In this document: positions 10,401-21,530 of the stretch, one piece after another
Layout: each line of letters opens with the position of its first letter
Position numbering within the stretch: the first letter of the stretch is position 1
Assembly (NCBI GenBank): GCA_964019055.1
Contig: OZ025219.1
Location: forward strand, 7,152,388 to 7,216,387
DNA length: 64,000 bases
Direction: 5' to 3'
DNA from: Anthopleura xanthogrammica
Lineage: Eukaryota > Cnidaria > Anthozoa > Actiniaria > Actiniidae
The notes under the pieces: generated by a model
The model's database searches: none
What the model was told of the DNA's origin: nothing
What the model saw: only the letters and a program-made list of their open reading frames with translations
Position numbers and translations under genes: made by a program

Positions 10401-12471
10401 AGGGGAAAATAAGACTATTATAATGTGCCTCCTGTCATAGCTGCCATCATGTGATGTCGCAAAGCCTCTATCTTAGGCTATTTCCAGACAGTCAAATTGA
10501 TGTGAAGATGTTTTCACCAAGAAAGGAGGGGAAATGTAGGAGCAGCTAGGAGATACTCTTCCAAGTGCCCACTTGAAGACATTTAGGGATCAGAGATCCT
10601 TTTCCTTGGACATCTGTGAAATATAACTTTAAAATATGCACTCTATTTCATATTGCACAGGACAGTCATGGAACAGAAGGGTGTCATCACTGCATTTGGC
10701 TTAGGGCCAGTATTTGGTAAAATGCTGGAGGCATTTGCAGTGCGATTTTTCCATCATGGAGCAAGCAAGGTATAGAATGTGTTTCCTTTATCCCCTCTCT
10801 TCTCTTTCCAACTTCTTTACACCAATTTTCATCATTAAGCGACCCAGACAACTAGGTAGCTACAGTATAATTCTAGTCTTCTGGGTTTTTGGTTGGTTAC
10901 CATCAATCAAATTTCCAATGGTCTAAGTTAGTAATTTTTTTGATTGATATGGAAGCCAAAAACCCAGATGCCTTGGGCTTGAGTTGGTCACATAATTATT
11001 ATGAAATTGAGTGTGAGGGATACAGGAACCAGAGAGAAGTTTAAACTGTGTACTAAGATTATAGAATGACCTTTGTTTGCGACTGTGAACATGGTGCATT
11101 CTGGTCTAGTTTCCTATACAAATATGTTTTGTTCGTCATGGCTTATAGCTTGTTGTTTGTACTGCATGAAGCTAGATGAGAATGCATACTGCAGTTGAAC
11201 TCAGAAAGGGCTGTAAAAAAAAATCCAACTAAAATGCAAAAAAAAATTGTTAACAAGTGATTGCGCAGTCTCCTGAGCTACAGTAGCCAGATGGCTTATG
11301 TTTAAGCTTTCATTGCCAGATTGAATAGCCCTATTTCACTATGATGTCACATTAAAACAACCTATTCTTTTAACACTAAGGATCATGGTATCCAGAGGGG
11401 ATGAAATAGTGGCATCACAAATGAAATCACAATAAAATTTAATTTTGAAGAACTGTCAGTGAGAACAGCTAAATATTACACTGAATATCACGAATGAAAG
11501 AAGATTTAGACTAAATTTCTATTATTCTTGCCCAAGTAAACAAGCCATGATGTCAGAATAAACTTTACAGTGCGACGCGCCTTACCGTAGCCACCCAACA
11601 AACTTTTGTACAAGTACGATAAACCACTTCTTGCAAAGAATCTCCACATGAAAAAGACTGCCTACGAAAGTATTAAGTGTTAGCAAGTCAAAAGAGCAAA
11701 ACTGGTATTAGAGATAGAGATTTTTAAGCATTTTCTTCAAGTTCTTGCTCCGAAGTTCAAATCTTTGCGGTAACAACAAAGCAAGTTCACATGCAAATTT
11801 ACAGATTCTCGCTTTCTGATTGGCTAACTTGTAAAAAAGTTTGTTGGGTGGCTATGGTAAGGCGCATCGCACTGTAAGGGCAATTGGAATTTCAAAGTTG
11901 AATTTTGCAAAGGGAGGATAACCAGAGAACCAGGAGGAAAACCCTCCAAGCATGGCCAACAAGCAACTCTACTCACATACAATGCCAAGCCCGGGAATTG
12001 CATGAACCCAGGTTGCATTGATGAGAGGTGGCACATTGGTGGCTCACCCCACCTTTGCTTACCATCTGATCTTAGCCCATCTGCACATTTGATGTATTAG
12101 CCCCATGTACTTATTACACCCCTTTTCATAATTTTGTGACATAACAACTCCCAGCATCTGATGTTTTGGCTTCCGTCAATCAAATTATGACAGGCTGAGT
12201 TCATTCTGATCAAGAGTGATAGTTTAATTCCCCCTGACTAGACAGCCATCATAATCAGAATAAATGCGGCCCATCATAGCTTGATTGGTGGAAGCAAAAA
12301 CACTAAACGTCTGGGTCGGTTGGGTCACAGAATTATGAAAAATGCTGTAATAATTGCTCCTTTTCAAATTTACTAATCAAGTTATTTCTCATTTTCAAAT
12401 AGGGTTTTAACATCATGGAAGATCTTCTCATGACCATGAATACCACTAGTAACTGTGTAACAGAAAACTGA
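7121..12471 (+). CDS. PRELID2: PRELI/MSF1-domain protein, PRELID2-like, complete
   Basis: PRELI-domain proteins carry phospholipids across the mitochondrial intermembrane space; PRELID2 itself is poorly characterised. Exons: 7121-7192, 7607-7637, 8596-8711, 9546-9700, 10661-10769 and 12403-12471, closing in frame at 183 aa (human PRELID2 is of similar length). Exon 1 gives MRSLEFHYLFKYSFETVVHA, the PRELI N-terminus. Exon 4 holds EVEEKAWLSRKEK, matching the family's E-E-x-W block. The join of exons 4 and 5 across a split Trp codon gives KWTVMEQKGVITAFGLG. Exon 6 ends GFNIMEDLLM, as in the C-terminal helix. Exons 1, 4, 5 and 6 are secure. Exon 2 is a 31-nt exon read as EMRYPRFNND and is tentative. 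Exon 3 could start at 8638, where the splice acceptor is stronger, but that would drop a strand the fold needs. Introns are full of foldback elements. Confidence 0.85.
7638..8024. repeat. Foldback-related repeat in PRELID2 intron 2
   Basis: Sequence related to the perfect foldback at 8246-8600. It shares GACCACAGACTCATTTG, CTGTGGGATCTCAAAAC and CATTCTTT-CAGTTGACTTTT blocks, several of them twice and in both orientations. It begins right after the tentative exon 2. Open frames here are repeat-derived. A poly-C tract of about 33 bp lies at 7447-7477, just upstream of exon 2. Confidence 0.6.
8246..8600. repeat. Large foldback element with about 150-bp arms
   Basis: The arms begin TAATACTCCAGTTTCACATT and end with the inverse AATGTGAAACTGGAGTATTA. 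Pairing runs almost to the centre near 8420, through GAAGACCACAGACTCATTTG and its complement. Its right end abuts PRELID2 exon 3. Confidence 0.85.
8871..9133. repeat. Foldback element, ACCTATTTCAAAAAAGGTTG family
   Basis: The left arm ATACCTATTTCAAAAAAAGG is matched by the inverse CCTTTTTTGAAATAGGCATAT at the right. The CGATAGG/CCTATCG blocks also pair. The same terminal motif appears at 10140-10387, 12866-13075, 26020-26270 and 34668-35320. Confidence 0.75.
9801..10038. repeat. Foldback element with about 60-bp arms
   Basis: The left arm begins CATGGTTGTCGTCACTCAAG and continues to TTCTTTAGAATTT. The right arm is its imperfect inverse, ending CGACAACCGTG. The loop is about 120 bp. It lies in PRELID2 intron 4. 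Confidence 0.8.
10140..10387. repeat. CTATTTCAAAAAAGGTTG-family element
   Basis: It shares long internal blocks with 12866-13075, such as CAAACTTTGT, TTCTTCTGTGCTGACATTAT and AATATAATACA-TTCAAGCTTGGTAAGC. It ends with CAACCTTTTTTGAAATAGCTG. It lies in PRELID2 intron 4. Confidence 0.65.
10838..10985. repeat. MITE family E (GACCCAGAC ends), copy 1
   Basis: Inverted repeat with CGACCCAGACAACTAG on the left and CCAAAAACCCAGATGCC on the right, and ATCAATCAAA/TTTGATTGAT arms inside. Relatives lie at 12105-12350, 24958-25085 and 32725-32870. Confidence 0.6.
11565..11877. repeat. Foldback element with about 50-bp arms
   Basis: The left arm TTACAGTGCGACGCGCCTTA, continuing through GCCACCCAACAAACTTTTGTACAAG, is matched by its inverse ending GCGCATCGCACTGTAA. 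It sits in PRELID2 intron 5. Confidence 0.85.
11890..12062 (-). repeat. tRNA-derived SINE, copy 1
   Basis: Minus-strand SINE. It shares GAGAACC-GGA-AAAACCCTC, AACAAGCAACTCTACTCACAT and a B-box-like ACCCAGGTTGC region with copies at 26905, 52478, 55755 and 59587. The tRNA-like head is at the right end. Confidence 0.65.
12105..12350. repeat. MITE family E, copy 2
   Basis: The left arm has TTTTGGCTTCCGTCAATCAAA; the right arm has TTGATTGGTGGAAGCAAAAAC and GTCTGGGTCGG. The ends carry inverted TTCATAATTTTGTGAC and GTCACAGAATTATGAA. Confidence 0.7.
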
Positions 12472-12865
12472 AATATTTATGATGCAGTCATCATAGCCTC
12501 ACTGTTTCACAATCATTATCTCATACATACAATGATTTAGCTTCTGTTCCATGCATCCTTTCCAATTCACAACTGTTAACTTTATAGTCGACATAATATA
12601 TAGTTGCCTGATTTTTCAAAATCTAGAAATAGACAGTGCAATATGAAAGTTGTACATTAAATGTACAATGACCCCTTACTCTGTATTGTTCATGATTGCT
12701 TGTCCTCTGAATTCGGCCTTGAGGAGGGGGGGGGGGGGGTGAAAGGGGGATGAAACCGGTTTATATAACTTGAAGAAAATGATAGTACAATAGTACTTTG
12801 TACCCATCTTCGTATATATTACACAACTCAGTCAGCTCTATAAAAAATATTCATTTTTGCAATAT

Positions 12866-13075
12866 ACAGCTATTTCAAAAAGGTTTTGTTGCTTGTTGCA
12901 TGTTGCATACCAAGCTTGAAATGCAGTATGGGTGATGTGAATTCAAGCAACGAAAGGTCACATCAATATGGTATTTCCCCAAACTTTGTATGCAGGTTAA
13001 TTTTTTCCAGCAAATTTTCTTCTGTGCTGACATTATTTACATATGAATATAATACAGCTCAAGCTTGGTAAGCGA
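12866..13075. repeat. CTATTTCAAAAAAGGTTG-family element, second full copy
   Basis: It starts CAGCTATTTCAAAAAGGTTT and ends CAAGCTTGGTAAGC. It is colinear with 10140-10387 in inverted end order, with shared internal AAACTTTGTATGCAGG-like and TCTTCTGTGCTGACATTATT blocks. Confidence 0.65.
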
Positions 13076-13597
13076 TGTGCACACATCTGACGCACGAAGG
13101 GAACTCAATTGGAAAGAGCTTACTCAACGTAGACGCTATCACCGATGTTTGCATATTTTCAAATGTAAGAACAATTTGCAATCCTCCAATCTCAAGTTCA
13201 CCAAACTGAATGAGCATGGACACAACACAAGGCATGGAAATGAATTTCGACTACCAATTGTTAAAACAAATTGGGGGAAGCAAAGGCTATTCTATCATGC
13301 CCTTAAAGAATGAAACAATCTAAGTGACGTTGTTAAACAATCATCAAAAATTTCTCAATTTAAGCCTATTTTTTGTGAATGAACTCTTTAAAGTATGCTA
13401 TTTGAATTTTTACATTTTTTGCATAATTGAAAATTTTTTCTCATTTTGTATCGATAATTTGCCTTCTACTTTTTAACTCCATTATATGATGCATAAAAAT
13501 TAGTTTTACAGGACCTTCTTGAAAATCACTAAAGTGAAGGAGCATCCTGTTAAAATATCATTATACATAAATAAAATAAAATTGTTTTCATTGACGA

Positions 13598-13774
13598 TAG
13601 ATCATTTTCAAGATGCGCGAGCGCTTTCAAAAATATCGCAGGCGCATACATGATCTCGAGGCATTTTCGGGCAGAGCCCAATATAGCGCGCGCGATCTTG
13701 CCCGAAAATGCCTCTTTTTCATGTCTGCGCCTGCGATATTTTTGAAAGCGCTCGTGCATCTCGAAAATGATCTA
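13598..13774. repeat. Near-perfect palindromic MITE
   Basis: Arms of about 75 bp: TAGATCATTTTCAAGATGCG through GCGCTTTCAAAAATATCGCAG, and the inverse ending CGAAAATGATCTA. The centre is GC-rich (GCGCGCGCG). Confidence 0.88.
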
Positions 13775-13779
13775 ATGCA

Positions 13780-14098
13780 TTGGCCACTTTGGAAACGAGC
13801 AAGGGACTGGGGCAAGTTTGAATTATAATCTAATTAGAAAAAATTGTCATCTGATAAAGCATCTCAAGTCTGGCAAATTTGAACGTGTTTCTTTAAAAAG
13901 AAGCAGAGTTACAAGCCTTCAAATGTGTTGAAATTTACAAAAAATCTAAATTTTTGAAATTTTTTGAAAGCCAATAATTCTGGTTCTCTTCCTTTAATCA
14001 TGCTCAAATTTGCCAGACTTACTAAGATGCTTTATCAGAAGACAATTATTTTTCCAATTCAAAACTCGCCCCAGTCCCTTGTTTCCAAAGTGGCCAAT
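13780..14098. repeat. Foldback element adjacent to the preceding MITE
   Basis: The left arm TTGGCCACTTTGGAAACGAG plus GGGACTGGGGCAAGTTT is matched by the inverse AAACTCGCCCCAGTCCC ending GTGGCCAA. Inner arms around CATCT-AAGTCTGGCAAATTTGA also pair. Confidence 0.85.
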
Positions 14099-14230
14099 TT
14101 GACGCATGCGCACACGTTTTTCAGCCTTGTCGGTCCAGTCTCTGTCGGTCTGTTAGTAACTTGTGACCAATCCCGTGCTCCTGATGCATGTGACTAGCTA
14201 GAGCAGGTGACTTTGTGATCTCACCTCCTA

Positions 14231-14318
14231 TCTAGGCGTACGTTAAATCATTGAGGAAATAACTTCGTGTAGCAGTGGATCCATACTTGAAACTTCACTC
14301 TCTTTAAATAACTGCAAG
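14231..14318 (+). other. Putative 5' UTR exon of the annexin 5' duplicate
   Basis: A donor-like AACTGCAAG|GTAAGGCAATTA ends at 14318. The same arrangement, with a related upstream GAAACTT-ACT block and downstream AGCTTTTTA-GATTGTTATTTTCT block, occurs at 23170-23218 upstream of the intact annexin gene. Conservation of the donor between the two copies suggests a real non-coding first exon. The start of the exon is not defined. Confidence 0.45.
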
Positions 14319-14419
14319 GTAAGGCAATTAAAATATTAGCTTTTTAGGTAAGAAACGTTTTAGGTTCAGACGATTGTTATTTTCTTATTAGCAGTTCAAT
14401 AGCAAACTAGAAGATCGAA

Positions 14420-16783
14420 GGTCTAATGCGTTTGAACAGCTAACCAACAGTAGAGTGGTTTTCATGAACCCGTTAAATACACTACTTCACTCTAATTCAG
14501 GAGTGAAAGTTTAAGCTTGCAACACAACCGAACACGAAACGAAAATAGAAGTACCTACGCATTTAATTTTCAGGGTTTTTTTTCCATTTCCGAGCCAGAT
14601 GCGTTTAAACGTGCATGCATGGTTTCCATGTCATCGCTGCGATCACCCCATAACGTGACGACTGACATTTTTAAAATACTTCAAACGATAGCAACTGGTA
14701 AATATGATATGAGTATGCTGATCGTTAGGGACGGACCATGCATTTGATATTTGATGGGCCGGGGGGGGGGTTAAATCCCCCCCAAAATATCAAGCAAGGT
14801 CTCGATCCTTAAAAAAATATCGTGCAACGTCAAATACGGCAAAAAATATATTGAGCGAACTTATAAATTTGATTTCACGATTTCACTTCTTTTGGAATAT
14901 TCGACTTTTGAAGGAAGTCTAATGCCTCTTAAACTAGTGGAAATCGCATTTCCGAGAGTCTGCATGAATTTCAAAAATGTTCGGGGAAACAAACCCCCCT
15001 AGTTGCTTCAGCCCACGGCGGTGGATTACCTCGGTAAACATCTCAGTCAGGCTACGGCTCTGAATAATTTCATTATATTTCCGTTGATATTATGAAGAAT
15101 AATGATAATAGTTGATATTAAATAGTGGGAGAGAAATATCCCAGTAACTGGTACATGTGTATATAGACTGTATATAGACTGAAAAATAAATTAGATATTC
15201 ATTCTGTATTTATATACTATCAAAAAAAATAAATGAAAAAAATATCATGCAAGCACTTGAGGGCCGGGGAAAAATCGTCAGCTATAGCGCGCTCTTAGTA
15301 TAGCACTAATTAACTTTATTAGCACAATTCTTTACAATATGAAAAAGTCGGTTTTATTTATTTATTTTATTTTTTTGAAAGAACTTATATTAATAATACC
15401 TAATTTAAATTTAGAAGGAAAATTAAAAATATCTGCCGATGGGATCACAGGGAGCACAATTTAGATAAAAGTAAAAGGTGAAAATAAAATCGGGGGGAAA
15501 TCGCGTTTAATTAATTTTTGTAATTCCAGGTCAAGATAATGTCCTCTGTAATACGAACGAGCAAAAAAATCCGTAAAAAATGCACTAGAACATTTTTTTT
15601 CCGCGCGCACCTTTGTTTTCCTATATAATTCCCCTATGGTATCCTACGTGTGGATTTGTGTCAATATAATTTAACTGTTAAATTATTTCCATGCTATTTC
15701 CATGTTTGTGTTCTCCGCACTTTTTTAATTTGCGTTCTGTTGGGTTGCGTTACGCGAAATAAAATTAAGTCATCAGATTCAGATTTAACCCAAGCTCACA
15801 AATTTAATTTTGGTTTTAATTACCATATTTTATAGATATTATGAACATCCAACCATCATTTGATCGTGGCATGCCACAGCCATACTCTGCCTATCCAAAT
15901 TACAGTGGTTCACCCATCAGTCCCAGCTGGGGTAAGTTCTTTGTTATCAGCAGAGCAGGGCAGGGCAGGGCAGGGTATAATAGCTAAATTAATGCATGCC
16001 GGCAGAGCAGAGGAATGTCAGTAGGGTATACAGCTTTTAGAAGTACCTTGAAACATTACTTACTTTTAGGGTTAACCCTAAAGGGCACACTTCCACGTGC
16101 ACGCAATTTGAAACATTACTGATTCAGCCACTGAATGGAAGAAATTCTCATGTGAATTGTTATAAGCAAACAACATTGACTATGGAGAGGGGATTTATAC
16201 TTATCTTTATGGCAACAACATTCAAATCCAAATTTGAGATGTATTTAGAATTACGTAAGGGCCTCATTAGTTTATTCACCATAGGCGGCGGAAGGACACC
16301 CCCCCCCCCCCCCCCCCCCCCCCCCCACACACACACACATTTCTAGCACTCCCGGCCCACCCTAGCGCGCCGCCTATGTTCACAGATGTCTGGGTACAAA
16401 AAATGTTTTTCTGGGGAGTGACTGAGACAACAAGTCTGTTTATTTCTTATTAGTTCTAAACAAAATAGACTTTATCATTCCATATGAGGTGATACCATTT
16501 CAACATTGTAACGTGTCTAAACCTATAGCCTAGAATTAGTAAACCCTGAAGCCTATATAATGGTACGTTGTTCGACCAATCACAGTGCGCGAAACTCTAT
16601 ATTCAAGTCTGCGATTCAAACTAACGTTGAATAGTAAATATATCACATCTAATTTAGGTGACAACAGTTTGGCTAAATGCACACTATAGGGTGAAGATTA
16701 ATATTTTTCGTAATTGATTTTTAAAAGAACCAGAAATGCCAGTTCGAGCAGGTCCTGTGGCTTATCCTCCTCGTCGACATAAA
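14420..16783 (+). repeat. Annexin 5' array, copy 1 of 3
   Basis: First unit of a head-to-tail array with period about 2.37 kb. It begins GGTCTAATGCGTTTGAACAG. It carries a start-codon exon (15836-15931, ATG at 15841, reading MNIQPSFDRGMPQPYSAY...), a GC-rich homopolymer near 14761, a C tract near 16300 and a shortened second exon at 16728. It differs from copies 2 and 3 at scattered sites, for example AGGGAGCACAATTTAG where they have AGGGAGCCCAATGTAG. Confidence 0.93.
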
Positions 16784-16807
16784 GGTCTAATGCGTTTGAA
16801 CAGCTAA
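16728..16807 (+). pseudogene. Truncated second exon at the array junction, copy 1
   Basis: After the acceptor TTTTTAAAAG the frame reads EPEMPVRAGPVAYPPRRHK, homologous to the intact exon at 21489. It then runs into the next array unit and stops at 16805-16807. The donor of the intact exon is lost because the duplication breakpoint lies inside the exon. Confidence 0.7.
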
Positions 16808-18677
16808 TTAACCAACAGTAGAGTGGTTTTCATAAACCCGTTAAATACGCTACTTCACTCTAATTCAGAAGTGAAAGTTTAAGCTCGCAACACAACCGAA
16901 CACGAAACGAAAATAGAAGTACCTACGCATTTAATTTTCAGTTTTTTTTCCATTTCCGGGCCAGATGCGTTTAAACGTGCATGCATGGTTTCCATGTCAT
17001 CGCTGCGATCACCCCATAACGTGACTGACATTTTTAAAATACTTCAAACGATAGCAACTGGTAAATATGATATGAGTATGCTGATCGTTAGGGACGGACC
17101 ATGCATTTGATATTTGATGGGCCGGGGGGGGGGGGGGGGGGTTAAATCCCCCCCAAAATATCAAGCAAGGTCTCGATCCTTAAAAAAATATCGTGCAACG
17201 TCAAATACGGCAAAAAATATATCGAGCGAACTTATAAATTTGATTTCACGATTTCACTTCTTTTAGAATATTCGACTTTTGAAGGAAGTCTAATGCCTCT
17301 TAAACTAGTGGAAATCGCATTTCCGAGAGTCTGCATGAATTTCAAAAATGTTCGGGGAAGCAAACCCCACTAGTTGCTTCAGCCCACGGCGGTGGATTAC
17401 CTCGGTAAACATCTCAGTCAGGCTACGGCTCTGAATAATTTCATTATATTTCCGTTGATATTATGAAGAAGAATAATAATAGTTGATATTAAATAGTGGA
17501 AGAGAAATATCCCAGTAACTGGTACATGTGTATATATAGACTGTCACTGATGAAAAATAAATTAGATATTCATATTCTGTATTTATATACTATCAAAAAA
17601 ATAAATGAAAAAAATATCATGCAAGCACTTGAGGGCCGGGGAAAAATCGTCAGCTATAGCGCGCTCTTAGTATAGCACTAATTAACTTTATTAGCACAAT
17701 TCTTTACAATATGAAAAAGTCGGTTTTATTTATTTATTTTATTTTTTTGAAAGACCTTATATTAATAATACCTAATTTAAATTTAGAAGGAAAATTAAAA
17801 ATATCTGCCGATGGGATCACAGGGAGCCCAATGTAGATAAAAGTAAAAGGTGAAAATAAAATCGGGGGGAAATCGCGTTTAATTAATTTTTGTAATTCCA
17901 GGTCAAGATAATGTCCTCTGTAATACGAACGAGCAAAAAAATCCGTAAAAAATGCACTAGAACATTTTTTTTCCGCGCGCACCTTTGTTTTCCTATATAA
18001 TTCCCCTATGGTATCCTACGTGTGGATTTGTGTCAATATAATTTAACTGTTAAATTATTTCCATGCTATTTCCATGTTTGTGTTCTCCGCACTTTTTTAA
18101 TTTGCGTTCTGTTGGGTTGCGTTACGCGAAATAAAATTAAGTCATCAGATTCAGATTTAACCCAAGCTCACAAATTTAATTTTGGTTTTAATTACCATAT
18201 TTTATAGATATTATGAACATCCAACCATCATTTGATCGTGGCATGCCACAGCCATACTCTGCCTATCCAAATTACAGTGGTTCACCCATCAGTCCCAGCT
18301 GGGGTAAGTTCTTTGTTATCAGCAGAGCAGGGCAGGGCAGGGCAGGGTATAATAGCTAAATTAATGCATGCCGGCAGAGCAGAGGAATGTCAGTAGGGTA
18401 TACAGCTTTTAGAAGTACCTTGAAACATTACTTACTTTTAGGGTTAACCCTAAAGGGCACACTTCCACGTGCACGTATTTTGAAACATTACTGATTCAGC
18501 CACTGAATGGAAGAAATTCTCATGTGAATTGTTATAAGCAAACAACATTGACTATGGAGAGGGGATTTATACTTATCTTTATGGCAACAACATTCAAATC
18601 CAAATTTGAGATGTATTTAGAATTACGTAAGGGCCTCATTAGTTTATTCACCATAGGCGGCGGAAGGACACCCCCCC

Positions 18678-18708
<31 letters not shown>

Positions 18709-19157
18709 ACACATTTCTAGCACTCCCGGCCCACCCTAGCGCGCCGCCTATGTTCACAGATGTCTGGGTACAAAAAATGTTTTTCTGGGGAGTGACTGAG
18801 ACAACAAGTCTGTTTATTTCTTATTAGTTCTAAACAAAATAGACTTTATCATTCCATATGAGGTGATACCATTTCAACATTGTAACGTGTCTAAACCTAT
18901 AGCCTAGAATTAGTAAACCCTGAAGCCTATATAATGGTACGTTGTTCGACCAATCACAGTGCGCGAAACTCTATATTCAAGTCTGCGATTCAAACTAACG
19001 TTGAATAGTAAATATATCACATCTAATTTAGGTGACAACAGTTTGGCTAAATGCACACTATAGGGTGAAGATTAATATTTTTCGTAATTGATTTTTAAAA
19101 GAACCAGAAATGCCAGTTCGAGCAGGTCCTGTGGCTTATCCTCCTCGTCGACATAAA
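16784..19157 (+). repeat. Annexin 5' array, copy 2 of 3
   Basis: Almost identical to copy 3 over its whole length and slightly less so to copy 1. It contains the same start exon (ATG 18213, donor after 18303) and a second exon cut off at the unit junction (19102 onward). Homopolymer tracts lie at 17124 (G) and 18671 (C). Confidence 0.93.
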
Positions 19158-19181
19158 GGTCTAATGCGTTTGAACAGCTAA
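19102..19181 (+). pseudogene. Truncated second exon at the array junction, copy 2
   Basis: It has the same structure and sequence as the copy at 16728-16807. The exon reads into the start of the third unit and stops at 19179-19181. Splicing from the upstream start exon would give a peptide of about 57 aa. Confidence 0.7.
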
Positions 19182-21530
19182 TTAACCAACAGTAGAGTGG
19201 TTTTCATAAACCTGTTAAATACGCTACTTCACTCTAATTCAGAAGTGAAAGTTTAAGCTCGCAACACAACCGAACACGAAACGAAAATAGAAGTACCTAC
19301 GCATTTAATTTTCAGTTTTTTTTCCATTTCCGGGCCAGATGCGTTTAAACGTGCATGCATGGTTTCCATGTCATCGCTGCGATCACCCCATAACGTGACT
19401 GACATTTTTAAAATACTTCAAACGATAGCAACTGGTAAATATGATATGAGTATGCTGATCGTTAGGGACGGACCATGCATTTGATATTTGATGGGCCGGG
19501 GGGGGGGGGGTTAAATCCCCCCCAAAATATCAAGCAAGGTCTCGATCCTTAAAAAAATATCGTGCAACGTCAAATACGGCAAAAAATATATCGAGCGAAC
19601 TTATAAATTTGATTTCACGATTTCACTTCTTTTAGAATATTCGACTTTTGAAGGAAGTCTAATGCCTCTTAAACTAGTGGAAATCGCATTTCCGAGAGTC
19701 TGCATGAATTTCAAAAATGTTCGGGGAAGCAAACCCCACTAGTTGCTTCAGCCCACGGCGGTGGATTACCTCGGTAAACATCTCAGTCAGGCTACGGCTC
19801 TGAATAATTTCATTATATTTCCGTTGATATTATGAAGAAGAATAATAATAGTTGATATTAAATAGTGGAAGAGAAATATCCCAGTAACTGGTACATGTGT
19901 ATATATAGACTGTCACTGATGAAAAATAAATTAGATATTCATATTCTGTATTTATATACTATCAAAAAAATAAATGAAAAAAATATCATGCAAGCACTTG
20001 AGGGCCGGGGAAAAATCGTCAGCTATAGCGCGCTCTTAGTATAGCACTAATTAACTTTATTAGCACAATTCTTTACAATATGAAAAAGTCGGTTTTATTT
20101 ATTTATTTTATTTTTTTGAAAGACCTTATATTAATAATACCTAATTTAAATTTAGAAGGAAAATTAAAAATATCTGCCGATGGGATCACAGGGAGCCCAA
20201 TGTAGATAAAAGTAAAAGGTGAAAATAAAATCGGGGGGAAATCGCGTTTAATTAATTTTTGTAATTCCAGGTCAAGATAATGTCCTCTGTAATACGAACG
20301 AGCAAAAAAATCCGTAAAAAATGCACTAGAACATTTTTTTTCCGCGCGCACCTTTGTTTTCCTATATAATTCCCCTATGGTATCCTACGTGTGGATTTGT
20401 GTCAATATAATTTAACTGTTAAATTATTTCCATGCTATTTCCATGTTTGTGTTCTCCGCACTTTTTTAATTTGCGTTCTGTTGGGTTGCGTTACGCGAAA
20501 TAAAATTAAGTCATCAGATTCAGATTTAACCCAAGCTCACAAATTTAATTTTGGTTTTAATTACCATATTTTATAGATATTATGAACATCCAACCATCAT
20601 TTGATCGTGGCATGCCACAGCCATACTCTGCCTATCCAAATTACAGTGGTTCACCCATCAGTCCCAGCTGGGGTAAGTTCTTTGTTATCAGCAGAGCAGG
20701 GCAGGGCAGGGCAGGGTATAATAGCTAAATTAATGCATGCCGGCAGAGCAGAGGAATGTCAGTAGGGTATACAGCTTTTAGAAGTACCTTGAAACATTAC
20801 TTACTTTTAGGGTTAACCCTAAAGGGCACACTTCCACGTGCACGCAATTTGAAACATTACTGATTCAGCCACTGAATGGAAGAAATTCTCATGTGAATTG
20901 TTATAAGCAAACAACATTGACTATGGAGAGGGGATTTATACTTATCTGGCAACAACATTCAAATCCAAATTTGAGATGTATTTAGAATTACGTAAGGGCC
21001 TCATTAGTTTATTCACCATAGGCGGCGGAAGGACATAAAAACTGGGGGGTCTGTTATCGTCAAAATTGCAAATCCCCCCCCCCCCCCCCCCCCACATTTC
21101 TAGCACCCCCGGCCCACCCTAGCGCGCCGCCTATGTTCACAGATGTCTGGGTACAAAAAATGTTTTTCTGGGGAGTGACTGAGACAACAAGTCTGTTTAT
21201 TTCTTATTAGTTCTAAACAAAATAGACTTTATCATTCCATATGAGGTGATACCATTATAACATTGTAACGCGTCTAAACTTATAGCCTAGAACTACTACA
21301 CCCTGAAGCCTATAATGGTACGTTGCTCGACCAATCACAGTGCACGAAACTCTATATTCGAGTCTGAGATTCATACTAATGTTGAATAGTAAATATATCA
21401 CATCTAATTTAGGTGACAACAGTTTGGCTAAATGCACACTATAAGGTGAATTATAAGATTAATATTTTTCGTAATTGATTTTTAAAAGGACCAGGGATGT
21501 CAGTTCGAGCAGGTCCTGTGGCTAATCCTT
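19158..21530 (+). repeat. Annexin 5' array, copy 3 of 3
   Basis: Last unit. It carries the start exon (ATG 20582, donor after 20672) and, unlike copies 1 and 2, runs on into an uninterrupted second exon (21489-21664). It lacks CTTTAT in the copy 1/2 sequence near 20946 and has a unique insertion around 21036-21075. Confidence 0.92.

Larger units (their letters stand above)
12472..14230. other. Intergenic DNA between PRELID2 and the annexin 5' duplicate
   Basis: No gene recognised. The interval holds a G-tract near 12726, a CTATTTCAAAAAGGTT-family element at 12866-13075, unique AT-rich sequence at 13080-13597 and two adjacent foldbacks at 13598-13774 and 13780-14098. Small open frames inside the foldbacks are mirror images of each other. 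Confidence 0.5.

Noticed and set aside
13550..13828. Three overlapping frames around 13550-13828
   Set aside because: They are mirror translations of the two arms of a palindromic MITE.
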